Part shown: positions 12,550-24,011 of the stretch, piece after piece
Layout of the letters: every line of letters starts with the position of its first letter
How positions within the stretch are numbered: the first letter of the stretch is position 1
DNA from: Membranipora membranacea
Taxonomy: Eukaryota > Bryozoa > Gymnolaemata > Cheilostomatida > Membraniporidae
Assembly (NCBI GenBank): GCA_914767715.1
Contig: OU612067.1
Span: forward strand, 29,672,162 to 29,736,161
Length of the DNA: 64,000 nt
Direction: 5' to 3'
The notes under the pieces: generated by a model
Seen by the model: the letters and a program-made list of their open reading frames with translations, nothing else
The model's database searches: none
Told to the model about the DNA's origin: nothing
Position numbers and translations under genes: made by a program

Positions 12550-13350
12550 CATTCAGAAAAATCACTACTGCTAAATCCATAAGACCTAAAATTATCATGT
12601 CATCTGCATACTTAAAGTTTATTTGTTAGGGTGATCAGGTTGAACCATGTCAGTCCTTTTGTAGATGGAAAATAATAAGGGAAATAAAACATACTGCTGT
12701 GGGCAGCCAATACTACTAGGTAAAATATCAGATTTGTCGCTGGAGATTCTCACATGCTATTGCCTATCCCGGAGAAATGAAGTAATTAATTTTAGATGAG
12801 GAAAAATTATACACATATTAATTAATTTAATTAATTCATCTGCTAAAACTTTTGAGAATATGGTATTGAATGTCCAGGGAAAATATTCAACGAAACACTT
12901 GCACTCCTTGATGTCTCAAGGTGCTGCGTAACGCTATATTCAAAAGCATCTCTTGTACTACGTGACATCCTATACATAATTTGGTTTTGATCTAATTTCG
13001 AGTGGCACACAGCCCACATGTCCACAGTCTGTCTTTGATCAATTTCCCGAAGGTCTTCAGTACTACTGATGGCAAGGCGACAGGGCGATAATCCTTTAGG
13101 GCTGACGGCTTAGGCTTCTTAAGAACAGGTATCACCTCTGGTCTCTGCTATAGTTGGAGGATGTAACCAGCAGCCAGGCACCGATCAATATGATGTAGAA
13201 TGTGTCAGCGTGTTGGTTGGCGCAGGATTTCAATATCTTTGTTGGTACTGAGTCGGGTCCTCTAGCATTCCCGGATACACACCTCCCTAAAGCAGCAATA
13301 TCAAACACAGCAATGGTGAAGTCTGCAACATTCCAAAGTGTGCTGTCATG
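12550..13350 (-). pseudogene. LINE reverse transcriptase relic
   Basis: The minus strand, read across several frames, recovers ordered RT landmarks: GPDSVPTKILKSCANQHAD near 13.25 kb, PVLKKPKPSALKDYRPVALP near 13.1 kb, TRDAFEYSV then a decayed DFSxxFNTI segment near 12.9 kb, GCPQQYVLFPLLFSIY near 12.7 kb, and the catalytic YADD block near 12.6 kb. Frameshifts and stops separate them, so it is dead. The order and wording fit a non-LTR RT of the CR1/L2/Rex type. The exact clade is not determined. Confidence 0.75.
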
Positions 13351-13578
13351 AGGATTGAATTGGAGTGGTACTTTGCCCCGCTTAGATCATTTTGGCCAAC
13401 AGTAGTGTCGATGGCAGTTGTGTTTTTATTTCGATTGGACATTGATTTAATACTTCTTCTTCATATTTTTACACATTTGATCGAGCTTTTACATCTGTAA
13501 GATTTTGTTTGCCTCTCAAAACAGCCGATCAATCGTGCTGTTGTCACTATAACGACTCTTAATTTCGTCTCCAATCTC

Positions 13579-14219
13579 TTATGTCAACCATTGGTTGTTA
13601 TGATACACCCACTGCTTATTTTTTGCTGATTGAAACAGATTTTTTAATCGCATATAACAGTCAAAAGTCAGTAAATTTGGCTCAATATCTGAATCTAATA
13701 TGACCATTATCTCTCGTAGGTGATCATCTGTTAGCCTTGACCTGAATCTATTCTTAGCGTACATCATTGTGGAGGATAATGTCTCGGACCTGTATGTACC
13801 GCCAAAAATTGCCGCCACTTAGTAGCAGACCCTAAAATATCTTTGCGGCAGAAATTGATATGCACTTAATATACCTTACCCAGGTGTGAGTGTAGTGGGG
13901 AGTAAAGAAGACTGTGTTTCAGATCTAAATGGTGAGTATTGGTGGTACAACGCTGACGGGGAGCGGTGCGTTGAAAATGCAGAGATCATCACTGTGCTTC
14001 TTGAAGTCGGCAAGGCATGTCTCAAGCTCGTCTTTGAGTTGCGAGTACCTGTTCAAATTCAAATCCATATCCTCCATGATTATGAGGAAACATCCCATGG
14101 TCCAGTTCTCCTTCAATGGAAAGGTCCATCCATATGCCAAGCTAACCACAGAAGCTGCCGACATGATGGTAAAGATCTGCATCGACATTATTGTTTCCTC
14201 GGATACTTGTGTTCAATGA
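13579..14219 (-). pseudogene. hAT transposase C-terminal relic
   Basis: The minus-strand segment 13818-13579 reads IFGGTYRSETLSSTMMYAKN then RFRSRLTDDHLRE. That is the FGSTYxCExxFSxMxxxKxxxRxRLTDEHL pattern of the hAT C-terminal dimerisation region in GTF2IRD2/FAM200-like transposases. Upstream on the same strand (14188-13925) is RYSQLKDELETCLADFKKHS, which fits the preceding part of such proteins. The pieces are in separate frames, so the gene is broken. Confidence 0.6.
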
Positions 14220-14383
14220 ATTGAGCTGTCATGTTATGTCCACTGAACCACACTGAAATGTGGTATTCATGTACATGAGATAGGCATGTCAGCTCTATTA
14301 AACTTCTAATGCTACACCTAATGCCATACATACACTCCTCAGTTGGCAACTGGTCTCATTTTCTGTGCAGCTTGTCCAGGTAT

Positions 14384-14874
14384 AGACAGTTTTCTGAGCT
14401 CTTATTCATGCCTCAATTTGGAGTTGTCCTCTCTCCAGCATGGTACTTTTAACCCATGATGCATAGGAAAAACCTGGTGAAAGGGGGTTATCTTGAAAAC
14501 CGCTTATGATAGGATAAAAATGATTTTTTATTTGGAGTCTGCACCATTGAAAACTGAAAAACAGGTTATCCAAATCACTGGAGGCTTGAATGTTGATAAA
14601 TCTTAATTTTAGTGACAAAACTCATGAAAATTTCTGCGAAATTGTCCGCAAAACAGGCAGAAAATGCTATAATTGACTATCCAAAAACTATTACCATATG
14701 AGTTTTCAATGTTGCAGATTCTGAATCAAAAATAATTGTTAGCCTTTTATAAGCGGTTTTCAAGATAACCCTCTTTCCAGCATGTTTTCTTATGCTGCGT
14801 GGGTTAGAAGTACAAATCTCGAGAGAGAGGACAGCTCCGAATTGAGGCCTGAATCAGAGCTCAGAAAACTGTCT
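14384..14874. mobile_element. Foldback MITE with long TIRs
   Basis: The left end AGACAGTTTTCTGAGCTC is the exact reverse complement of the right end GAGCTCAGAAAACTGTCT. Inverted homology continues inwards about 140 bp per arm, including GGTTATCTTGAAAACCGCTT against AAGCGGTTTTCAAGATAACC. TA dinucleotides flank both ends, compatible with a Tc1/mariner-type TA target. There is no ORF for a transposase, so it is non-autonomous. Confidence 0.8.
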
Positions 14875-14879
14875 ATTGA

Positions 14880-15930
14880 AGTAGCCTAGTTTTTTAGCTT
14901 CCACTTAGTCTCATGTGAGAATACCTCTCTAGGTCCATCTAAAGGTGTAGAGACATTTTCATATATGAATGAAAGGTGTTCTTTTTTTTAGGTCAGTTCA
15001 GATAAGCAGTGAATGTTAAAATAGTATGCTCATTTCTTTTTTTGAATTGGTTTCGTGCCTCTACGCCCAATATGTTTTGGCAATCACACAGTCATCTATC
15101 AACATGAGAAAAAACAAATTCAATTCAAGTCAATAGATCAGGCACAAAATTAACTTAACATGTGTCTTGACCAGGCCATGCAACTGGTCTATTTACGCTC
15201 ATCACATCACCAATGCAGTCTCTGGAGCTTTTTGTACATGACCTGTCTCCTGCTGACGAGAGGGACCATTTCTCTTCGCTTAAAAATTACAGCCTCTACT
15301 ACCTTTACAAACAATCAGGCCGCATTCTTTATTACCCATATACTATGTTACAGATGAGAGCTCACAGGCTAAAGCATTATTTCCCTGTGCCCTTAAATAC
15401 ATTGCCCTGTGCACTCATTAACCACCAGCCACTAGCAATGGAACCAATGCCCTTATAAAACTGCTGTATGCTTGACTTAGTTTTAACCACTCATGGACAT
15501 AACCCACATGTGGTTACAATACGCAATCTTGCGTGAATCATCTCACCTGTTTGTAGATCGTCCAATTACATGGGACATATGTACCTATGGTCCCAGTTTC
15601 GCTTCTGGTGGAGCACCTACGGTAGTTTCAAAAAATTTAGAAAAAGTGCAGTATGCGCTTACACATTGAGTCGTAATCTTTCGTCATTTGTATTACAACA
15701 TTAGGCTGCAAATTATCCAACGCTTTTATAAAATCTTAACAGGCCAAACGTATATGATTATGCTCAGGGAAATCTAGCTCAGCTGTTAAGTGATCGAGCA
15801 GCTGACTAACTTTGTCATGTGAGCATACTAGGAGTCAGGAATGGTCTAATGCATGGTTAATGGTCCGGCAGGGGGGTATCCTTGAACTTTTGGTTGGTAG
15901 GGCCAAGCAGCCACTCAACCCAGCTGGGAG
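14880..15930. other. No recognisable gene
   Basis: AT-rich spacer between the MITE and the GC-rich hairpin island. Overlapping plus-strand frames at 15.16-15.46 kb have no motif. Confidence 0.35.
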
Positions 15931-15934
15931 GTTT

Positions 15935-15998
15935 GGTGGGGCGCTGTAAGCCCCCCCCCCCCCCAACGGAGTCCGGGACGGAGCCCCGGACGCCAGAG
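15935..15998. repeat. GC-rich hairpin island with C-tract
   Basis: Short GC-rich segment in AT-rich surroundings. A run of 14 C (about 15951-15964) is followed by the hairpin GTCCGGG-ACGGAG-CCCCGGAC. It lies just downstream of the hAT/ZMYM1-like gene and could be part of that element's end or of a separate repeat. Confidence 0.5.
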
Positions 15999-16168
15999 CT
16001 TTTAAGGTGAAATTATCGCACAAGAACCCTATTATTTGCATTACAAGGCCATCTTCTGGTTTGGGTTTATGTGTGAGTTTTATTGTAACTGTCTTTATCA
16101 ATTATTCTTTATATTATGCCAACAAAAATATTGATATATCCATAACTATCGAATTGACCAAGCCTTAC

Positions 16169-19100
16169 TTATACGCCTGCAATGGAACTTTCTCTACTTG
16201 GATGACACTGAACAAAATCTCTGATGACATATTGAATGTCCAGTGTATCCGTTTTGTTCTTGTGAACATGTAGCAGTAATAGATGATTAAATCTATCCTG
16301 CATCATTGATGTACGCCCAGCTGTCTTGAGCCTACTGAGAGCAGAGAATGAGCGCTCACTAGACGCATTTGTGGCGAGTAACACTACAATCAGATTCAAA
16401 ATTTTGAATATGATAGGATATAATGACTTGTTTATTATTAGGTTATTTTTATAAGACGCTATCACAGTTGTGATATCGTCTTTCACAATCTCATCGTCCT
16501 TCTTATAAACCCTCAATTCGGCGTCAAGATCAAAGCTATCAAAGCCATAAGCATCACATATTGTGGATGTGGATGTCGCAAGATTTGCACCAGAGCAAAG
16601 GAGCAACTCGATCTGCAAGAGCAATTCGATGCCCTTCTGCTCGAACCTGGCTTTGATGCCATTTATGGCCAGGTCAAAACCTCCATATAAAGCTGGTGAC
16701 TTTTCTCTTTTACGGATAACATCACACCAGTCCTGTTACAGTCGTCTAACCGGAAAGGTGTCCTTCTCACTCGACCTTCCTTTGGCGGTTCAACATCTGA
16801 CAAATATACACAGAGCACAGCTTTTATCGAGAGGTTGATGAAATAATGCCATGCTTGGTAGCAATTTATTGATTACGCCACATGAAGTTGAACAATGACA
16901 CCAAATTCTGGCTATCCTTACAACTCCTCTCCTAAGCATTGACATGTCTATCGATTTGTGCTATTAGCGGAATCCCATCAGGCAGCATGGATAGTTAAAT
17001 CCGCACCTTGTTATATTCAATGCAGTCAGGTCTAAAACATAGAAACTAACCTAGTTTTTCCTGGTATTGAGAAGTTTCTTTCCAAAGCATCTCGAAGTCC
17101 TCGTCACTTCGCAATCCCTCAAGAGTACGAATGTACTTAGATGCCAGTAACTGGGCGTCAGCTACCGTCATCTTTGCAGATTGGAGTGTGGTTGACAGTT
17201 TGTCTGTGAGGGTGAAAACCCTTATCCCGAGTAGGAGGCCTGGAATAGTAGGATAATTAATTAATAGCATTTGATCTAACATTCAGGCAACTATACAAGG
17301 CAGTATATCTCACTAACACTTTCAATAATACTCACTGGCGGTAAGACTTTGTCTCACTATGATAAGAGATTATTAATTTCAATATCTAATCACCATGGAA
17401 ATTAAATCAGATATTATTTGGTTGGTTGGAAATCAATAAACAGAGGGATAGCGTTGATTATACCATATGGAAATCTGTGCTGGCGCATCTGATAGTCAGC
17501 AGCAATGATCCGGACTAAAGAGTTGGCAGCATTAGCAGTAGTGGTAGATGTTTTCAGAGATGGCCACAGCTCCTGTAGGTATTGATAATTCTGGAGCAGC
17601 TTGTTCATGGTTTCTGCTCGTACAGTCCAGCAATAGAACGGGATTAAATCAGAATTGTCAAGTTCTGTTAAATAATAAGAATAAGAATATTCTTTACTGC
17701 AGGTTTAGATGTGGCTTCAGAAATTAACATGAGTGCTTGTGCATACACATGAATTGCTTGCTTAAATACCTAGTTGGGCAAAAGGTGGTGATTCGACTGG
17801 CTCTATTATAATTGTCTGACTGCTGATCATCTGCAGAGTCTTTGATGCTTTCCAACATCGCGTTTCGTTTTGGAGACGATCTTATGATAGAACATATCTC
17901 CCCAACTGTAGCAAGCGTCTCTTTATGTAGCTGACTGCCTGTTACAGAGTCTTGCACAGCCAAGTTGAGTGCGTGAGTGTGACAATGAATATATGGTGCA
18001 AGAGGATTTTCCTGCAATAAAAAAAAAAAACAGGTGTGCTCCTAGTGTGCTCTAGTCTCTAACTATCTGGCTAGCCCATTGGTGCGAATTATGATTTTTT
18101 AGTCAATTATTTTTCTACAATTTTATCAACAATAAACAGACAAAATCTATATCCTGTTGGTTGTAAGAGCAATCACAGCGCATCGAAGATGTTATTGCAA
18201 TTGCGAAATTAATGCAATGTATTGATTCAGCAATGTTGTGGGCATCAAGGTTCTGGCTGCATCTGCCATTACCTGATATATAAGAGTAGATACCACTCTT
18301 GTGTCCAGACATTACACTAGCTCCATCATAGCATTGCCCGCGGCAATTGGCAATTGGTAAGTTGAGCCGCAGTAGTATGTCCTTGATGCTGGTGACAATG
18401 CTCTTAGCGTTACAGCTAGCCATCTCCATCATACCTAGAAAGTCTTCAGAGGCTTCTAACTTGTCGTCCACTGTTCTATAAATTATGGAGATATTATAGC
18501 TTAGGCTGATATCGTGAGAGTAGTGCATGGGGCAGAAATTTGCTGTGTATCATTTAAATATTCGCATTCTGGGAAAGTGCTTTAAATCTCGCTTATCACC
18601 ATTCACAGTTGGGCCCATGCTTTTGATGGATGATGTATCGACTGCCATATCACATACTCAAAGCTATTCATAAACCTCAAGAGGAAACACATCTGCTCCC
18701 TATTAGACCGGTCAGACGATTCATCTAGCATGATGGAAAAGAACTTTCGCTCTGATATCTCCTCTAAGATATTTCGCAGGACTTGGTTTGCCATCAGTGC
18801 TATGAGCTCATTCTGTACTGCTGGACAGGTATACTGAATAGTGTGGATAGAGAACTTGTTGTGCTCTTTCAAGAGAGCATCAAGCAACTGTATAAAATTG
18901 CTGTCAGGTTCGCTGAGAGAACTTACTGTGTCCTGTTACAGCAAGTGTGGTCATATTATTAAGAAAGCTTCTACTAATACTGGCATGAATATCAAACTTC
19001 ATACAGTGCATCAAAATGCATGCTAAGGCCGTATGTCACAGTAGACTGTTTTTATTTGATTGCCTGGTGATGGAATTAATAAATACCTTCAACCAACTTG

Positions 19101-20009
19101 AAAAATTATGAACAAACCTTCTTGTAAGTTGAGCCACGTAGAGCTATGTTCTGCCTTGATAGTAGACGTAGAGACTTGATCACATATACTAACTGCTCAT
19201 TCTTCTCCAGCTGCTCCTGCCTGTGACGCCTGTTTAGGTGTGCAGCAATTGAGGGTTTATTGAGTCTTGCTGTCACGGCATCTGCCACTGATTGATGGGA
19301 CTTTTCGTGTTTGCTAAGATTCCGTCCTATGTCATTCCAATTTGTGAACCCTGTGTGTGTGTAGGTTTTCTCTGCCTTGGGACCTAATGGTATTCCTAGA
19401 TTTAAAAGAAACAATCAGATGGAAATTACAATAATAACAAAATACTGGCAGCTACAAATGCTTAATAAGTGGCCTGATCATACTGACAGCTGTATGTAAA
19501 TATTGCAAGCCCCCCTCCATTGTGAACAGAGAAGGATCAAGAAACTGTTGCTAAGATGAACAACCCACCTAGTTTGAGAGCAGTGATGCATACATCACAG
19601 AACACCCGATCTCGAGCTGTGTCATAGTGCACCCAGTCAAAGTGTTGCTTCACTTTTCCACCAGGACCTGGGGCCTGATAAACGTGTCACTGAAACACTT
19701 CAGTTTGATTTTGGTGTCTCCAAATGCTCTCTTCGGGTAATCATAGTTACTAGGGGGGGGGGGGTGGTACTTCTTATAACCTGCATCTGCAAAACAAAGA
19801 ACAATTTTATTGGACTATTAGGAATATGGGCAGATGAGATTTTTGGTACATGTACTTGTTAGCTGAAATCACTCGGAGCACTCCTGATAAATTACCTTCA
19901 AAGAAGAACTTTGGAGAATCAGTTCCAGGATTCGGCTCTGTGAGATCTACGTCTCCATCTACAACCGGATTAGCTTCAGTGACTGGTTCGCTCACATCAG
20001 GAATGGGAT
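16169..20009 (-). pseudogene. hAT transposase / ZMYM1-like (DUF4371) gene, frameshifted
   Basis: Minus strand, about nine exons. 20009-19896: acidic, DPIPDVSEPVTEANP. 19786-19569: SNYDYPKRAFG and a TTF-type zinc finger part (HFDWVHYD, FCDVC). 19395-19118: GFTNWNDIGRNLSKHEKSH. About 18887-18603: DUF4371 core (FSIMLDESSDRSNREQMC). 18475-18273: NCRGQCYDGASVMSG. 18011-17770: HCHTHALNLAVQDSV. About 17640-17414, then 17239-17051. 16796-16169: C-terminal hAT dimerisation block NASSERSFSALSRLK, then DRFNHLLLLHVHK. Splice sites are mostly good (GTAATT, GTTTGT, GTTAGT). Exons at 19.7 and 16.7 kb each need a one-base frame change, so it is probably no longer intact. It may be a transposon or a domesticated descendant. 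No clear TIRs were found. Confidence 0.8.
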
Positions 20010-20183
20010 CTAGCAAAAGTACATTCAAATAAGAGATATAGATGAGCGAATAATACAGCACAATGTCTGATGTCTCTGTGCCATTTATATATATATATCA
20101 TTGATTGACTTTCTACAACTCTCTATCATGCTGGTAATCATGCAGGTCAATATGCAGGCGAACAAACAAAAGACTAAACAGGA

Positions 20184-20400
20184 GTAGGAGTGGCTTGGTA
20201 GTAGAGCGTCAGACTTCTGCAATACAAACTTGTTGACGGGCTTGTTTGTGCAGGAGTCTGGGGGTCGATTCCCGGTCGCGGCCTATTTGGTCCTTGAGCA
20301 AGGCCTTTACCTACAATTGTTCCAGATACCCATATCTTGGTGGAGGGGCCTGTTGAGTTTAAATAGATAAATTGGCATTCAGTAGTGTGACACACAGTCT
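20184..20400 (+). repeat. tRNA-derived SINE with elongated anticodon-arm hairpin
   Basis: A-box-like TGGCTTGGTAG (20191) with a good D-stem (GCTT/GAGC), and B-box-like GGGTCGATTCCCGG (about 20261). Between them an unusually long hairpin pairs CAGACTTCTGCA with TGCAGGAGTCTG (one G-T). The 5' flank does not pair as an acceptor stem, so it is not a functional tRNA gene. Downstream, GGTCCTTGAGCAAGGCCTTT resembles the core motif of many metazoan SINEs. Confidence 0.65.
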
Positions 20401-21430
20401 TATATACCAGTGAGAGTGGTTTGATTGGTGCGATAAAAGTGCATATTCATTTATTATTTATTATTCTTATTTCACTACAGTTTCTTGTGAAGCTTAATAG
20501 CAAGCAGAATATATAACATTATAACGGTAAAGCTTCGAACGATCAAGCGTGCATCCAAATTACCTGCTTTCTCATTAGCGGATGAGTTAGACGGTCTATA
20601 CAAGAAAATAATCAAATGTGAACAGAAAGTTTTGATACATAGAGGAGCAAGCAATAATTGCATATTGATAGCTTCCTCAACAATAGCATGATTTAGACAA
20701 GCATAAAAACATGGCCCAAACCACTCATCTATGCCAGCAAGGATGTCACATCCTTGATGCCAGGGCACTTCTGCTCCCTTGGACAGGGAGGGTAACTTTC
20801 CACTTACATTTGAATCTATTGTCCAATGGATCTGCCAACAGTAAACTCTCAAACTCGCTTTGGTTTGGTTGGTTAGTCTAGAGGAGATGTGGAAGATTAA
20901 CTCAGTCTCAGTGTGGGCATAATTTGGTAGGAATAGGAAGGGACTGCCAGTTTAGCCATGAAATATTTGCTTTGCTTTGTTTGCATGTATCAGTTCACCT
21001 TCAGATGAATGCTTGTAGCTTTTTCCTTGCAGAACTTGCAGAAGTTGCTTTAAATAAGCTGGATATAACCTCCATTCTTGCCACAACTTTATAAGAATGC
21101 GTTTATAGGACCTTGACCTGACCATGAGCTCTTTACATAAAAATGTTGATAATAGACTGATGAAATTCATTAGCTATCATTGAGGGCTTTGGGAAATCCA
21201 AAAGTTAGCCCTAAATACCTAGCAGTTGGATAAATAAACTGGGTGATGGTTTGTACATCACTCTAAGCAATTGATCATGTCTGATCAGTGAGAGGAAATA
21301 AGCTAATGTTATTGTCATGTTGTCATTAAACTGAGTGATTATGAAAAATTGTGTAAAGGGGTCATATGTTATATTGGTTTATTATGCCATTTTTGACCTT
21401 TTCTCAACTTTGATAATTATCTACTATTGG
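20401..21430. other. No recognisable gene
   Basis: The minus-strand frame at 20475-20852 (125 codons) has no recognised motif and no splice support. The rest is AT-rich. Confidence 0.3.
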
Positions 21431-21440
21431 TAGGGCCAGG

Positions 21441-21760
21441 CCCTAGCAGCCGTGCCCGTAGGATATGGCCCTGGGGTGCAGGCTTGTGATCTATGAGGTC
21501 CAGGTCCAATTCCCGGCGCAGTCATTTCTCATTTGGAACTGGCACACTATTCAATCTAGCCAGGTCCTTGCGGTACGAGACTAAAAATAACAGAGGTCCA
21601 CTGTCCCCACAAGCAGTAAAAAGAACCCCCTCTGCCTCTTGGATGTAAAGAGTAGGCGGGCATGGGTATAGGTGCATCATGTGTCCTATGGTTCCCAGTT
21701 CCTGTACTCTAGAAAGGATAACTCTCTCAAATGATGATGACATGATGTTGGCAACAACCT
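21441..21760 (+). repeat. SINE-like element
   Basis: Contains GTGCCCGTAGGATATGG, a B-box-like GGTCCAATTCCCGG (about 21505) and GCCAGGTCCTTGCGG, similar in layout to the 20.2-kb SINE. The local GC content is higher than in the flanks. Ends are not defined. Confidence 0.5.
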
Positions 21761-21769
21761 CCACAAATT

Positions 21770-22850
21770 GGATGTAGCTACATTAGGTATAGGAGTTTTC
21801 TAGCACAAGTTACCAGGATGTTCGGCAGACCTTAGCATACAGTTACAACGTAACGGTCCCAAAATTTGAACATTATATACCAGTGTTCCCTGGTATCGAA
21901 ATGCTAGCATCATTTCCTTCCAAACTAGTTGTGAGTAGTGATGTCAAAATCAATCTGTGGCTTAGAAAAACTGCCAACTGCACTCCATGTGATATGTATA
22001 TATTTTGTCATGCATTATTCATCTATTTTTGGCATCATTTCATTTCCTTATGTGTAAAAATTAGAAAACCACAGGCATTCGCCTAATAATAAGACACAGC
22101 TGATTATTTTGATAATAAGCATGAAACCACAGAATGAGGAAAAGTGCAGACAGTGTAGACAGATGAAATGTGAACAAGCACTGAATAAATTAACTGACGC
22201 AGCTCTGCTAATTATGTTCACAACAGAAAGCTACACGGAAGTAAGCAGAAATCACATCAGATGAGGCTTAATTGGATTGAGTGTAATTTTGGTTGTTGCC
22301 AGCATACATCATCAGTTGAATAGTTATTGTGGACATTTCATTATTTGAGAACACAGGAATTACCTGAAGATTCTTATATATTGATTGCAGCTGACATTCC
22401 TTTCAATACCACGATCACAGTATGTTTACTACAATATTAAACCTGTTGAATTATCAATCAAGCTCTCTACAAGGCAGACATTCTCGATGATCTAAGACTT
22501 AACCACACTCAAAAATGCTGACCAAATAAATGAGCAAACAGCTAAGTCTTACTAAATCTTCAATAATTGTAACTACCTCCAGTTGATGTTGAGCTTGTGT
22601 GTCATCTACCAAGCTTTGTTTACCTAGTTAGACATCCAGTGATAAGCTGTGTTGTTTGTTTGTTTGTTTGTTTAATTGGTAGCTTTCAATCCAACAATGC
22701 TTACAGTTATAAGGGGTGAATTATAAAAACGCCCGTTCTAGAATATTGATTATTAAAAATTCAAAAAGTCTTCCCTTGTTAGGTTTTAAAAAATGATGCA
22801 AAGAAAATGTACACTAAAATGTTAAAACTATATTTTGGGCTAGCTAAAAT
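21770..22850. other. No recognisable gene; short (GTTT)n repeat
   Basis: AT-rich spacer containing five perfect GTTT units at about 22652-22671. No coding motif is seen. Confidence 0.4.
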
Positions 22851-22859
22851 AAAGTCAAT

Positions 22860-23463
22860 CCGTTTTACAGTTCTGGTCTGGTCTGGTTCTTTGCATAATA
22901 AATGTCAGACTGTGCGCTGCTGACTGCATGTTTTGGCCTGCCAGATGGTTTGGTTGTCATACGTTCTCTGAGTGGGTGATCAATGTTCAGTCCAAATCTA
23001 TACATATAAGTTGAGCACTGATCATCGAGTGTGGTGCACATTGGAATCTGTGCAGCTTCTATTTTGTCACTGTAATATTCAAGGTCATGGTATATTATTC
23101 GGAGTGCAAGCTTTTGACATTTCTCCAGATTTGATTTCTGCTGATCAGTTATAAATGGGTACCAGACTGGAGCTGCATGTCTAATGGTTAGAATTATCTG
23201 TGATCTTTTTATATGTGTATCGGAGACTGTTTGTCAGACTGTTTGAGAATAAGCAGGCCGTGGATCTTTCTGTCGGCTGACTTCTGTTTTCGATAATATG
23301 CTCCGAGAAAGTCTGATGAGAATCAACTGTGACCTCTAGCAGTTTACTGTGTTGGACATTTTCTATTTCGGAGCTGTTTATTGTCAAATTACTGATCACT
23401 GTTAACTCTTTACGCAGGGAGATGGAGAGCGATTGAGTCTTCTGTGTGTTAAGCCGCATCATA
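22860..23463 (-). pseudogene. LINE ORF2 C-terminal relic
   Basis: The minus strand from 23463 reads MRLNTQKTQSLSISLRK and later HSKLLEVTVDSHQTFSEHI, the RT thumb 'KxLGVxxDxxLxxxxHI' block. After a frame change near 23.2 kb it continues APVWYPFITDQQKSNLEKC, QKLALRIIY and IDHPLRERMTTKP. This order is typical of the C-terminus of CR1/Jockey-group ORF2 proteins. There is no EN or catalytic RT core here, and the frame breaks show it is dead. Confidence 0.75.
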
Positions 23464-23929
23464 TTATTGCTACCCGGTTGGAGTACTGGTGACAGAGGGT
23501 TTGTAGAGGCGCTCTCAGAGAAACATATCCAGGACCCTCCCTACGTTGTAAAAATGCAATTAACTACTGCCTTATTCCCACTATGTCTAAATGGCCAAGA
23601 TGACTTTCAATCCACATTATATTGTTAATCATTTCACTGAGCAAGGAGTAAAGATCATACTTAGAATTAATTAACCATGCCATGTCTTGTTATATAAAGT
23701 GATTTCATACCAGGAAAAAACGGCAACCAATTGTAGTTTTATTTGGATAAAAGTGCAATCAAATGAATGAATCATGACATGTATAACAAGCTAGATAATG
23801 TGAAATCTTGAGAAAAAAAGATTTAGCAGGATATAATTTTGGCAACAGATTGTGTTTTTAAGGTCGTTTAAAGATGTCATCATATAATTGACAGACCACA
23901 ATGTTATCAGAACTTCCTTGTAATTTTAG

Positions 23930-23938
23930 TATAAAAGG
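23930..23938 (+). promoter_or_regulatory. TATA box of the secreted-peptide gene
   Basis: TATAAAAGG stands 74 bp before the start codon at 24012. That leaves room for a transcription start about 30 bp downstream, near GCACTTAGTACTG, and a short 5' leader. Confidence 0.65.
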
Positions 23939-24011
23939 CAGCAGCACTTAGTACTGACCACACAACTTTGTACAGAGTGACTTCTCCTGAAAGTTTAATA
24001 GTCTAATCGTC

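Noticed and set aside
15835-16101. 88-codon minus-strand frame downstream of the hAT-like gene
   Set aside because: It reads through a C/G homopolymer and a GC-rich hairpin. The composition is driven by the repeat and there is no domain.
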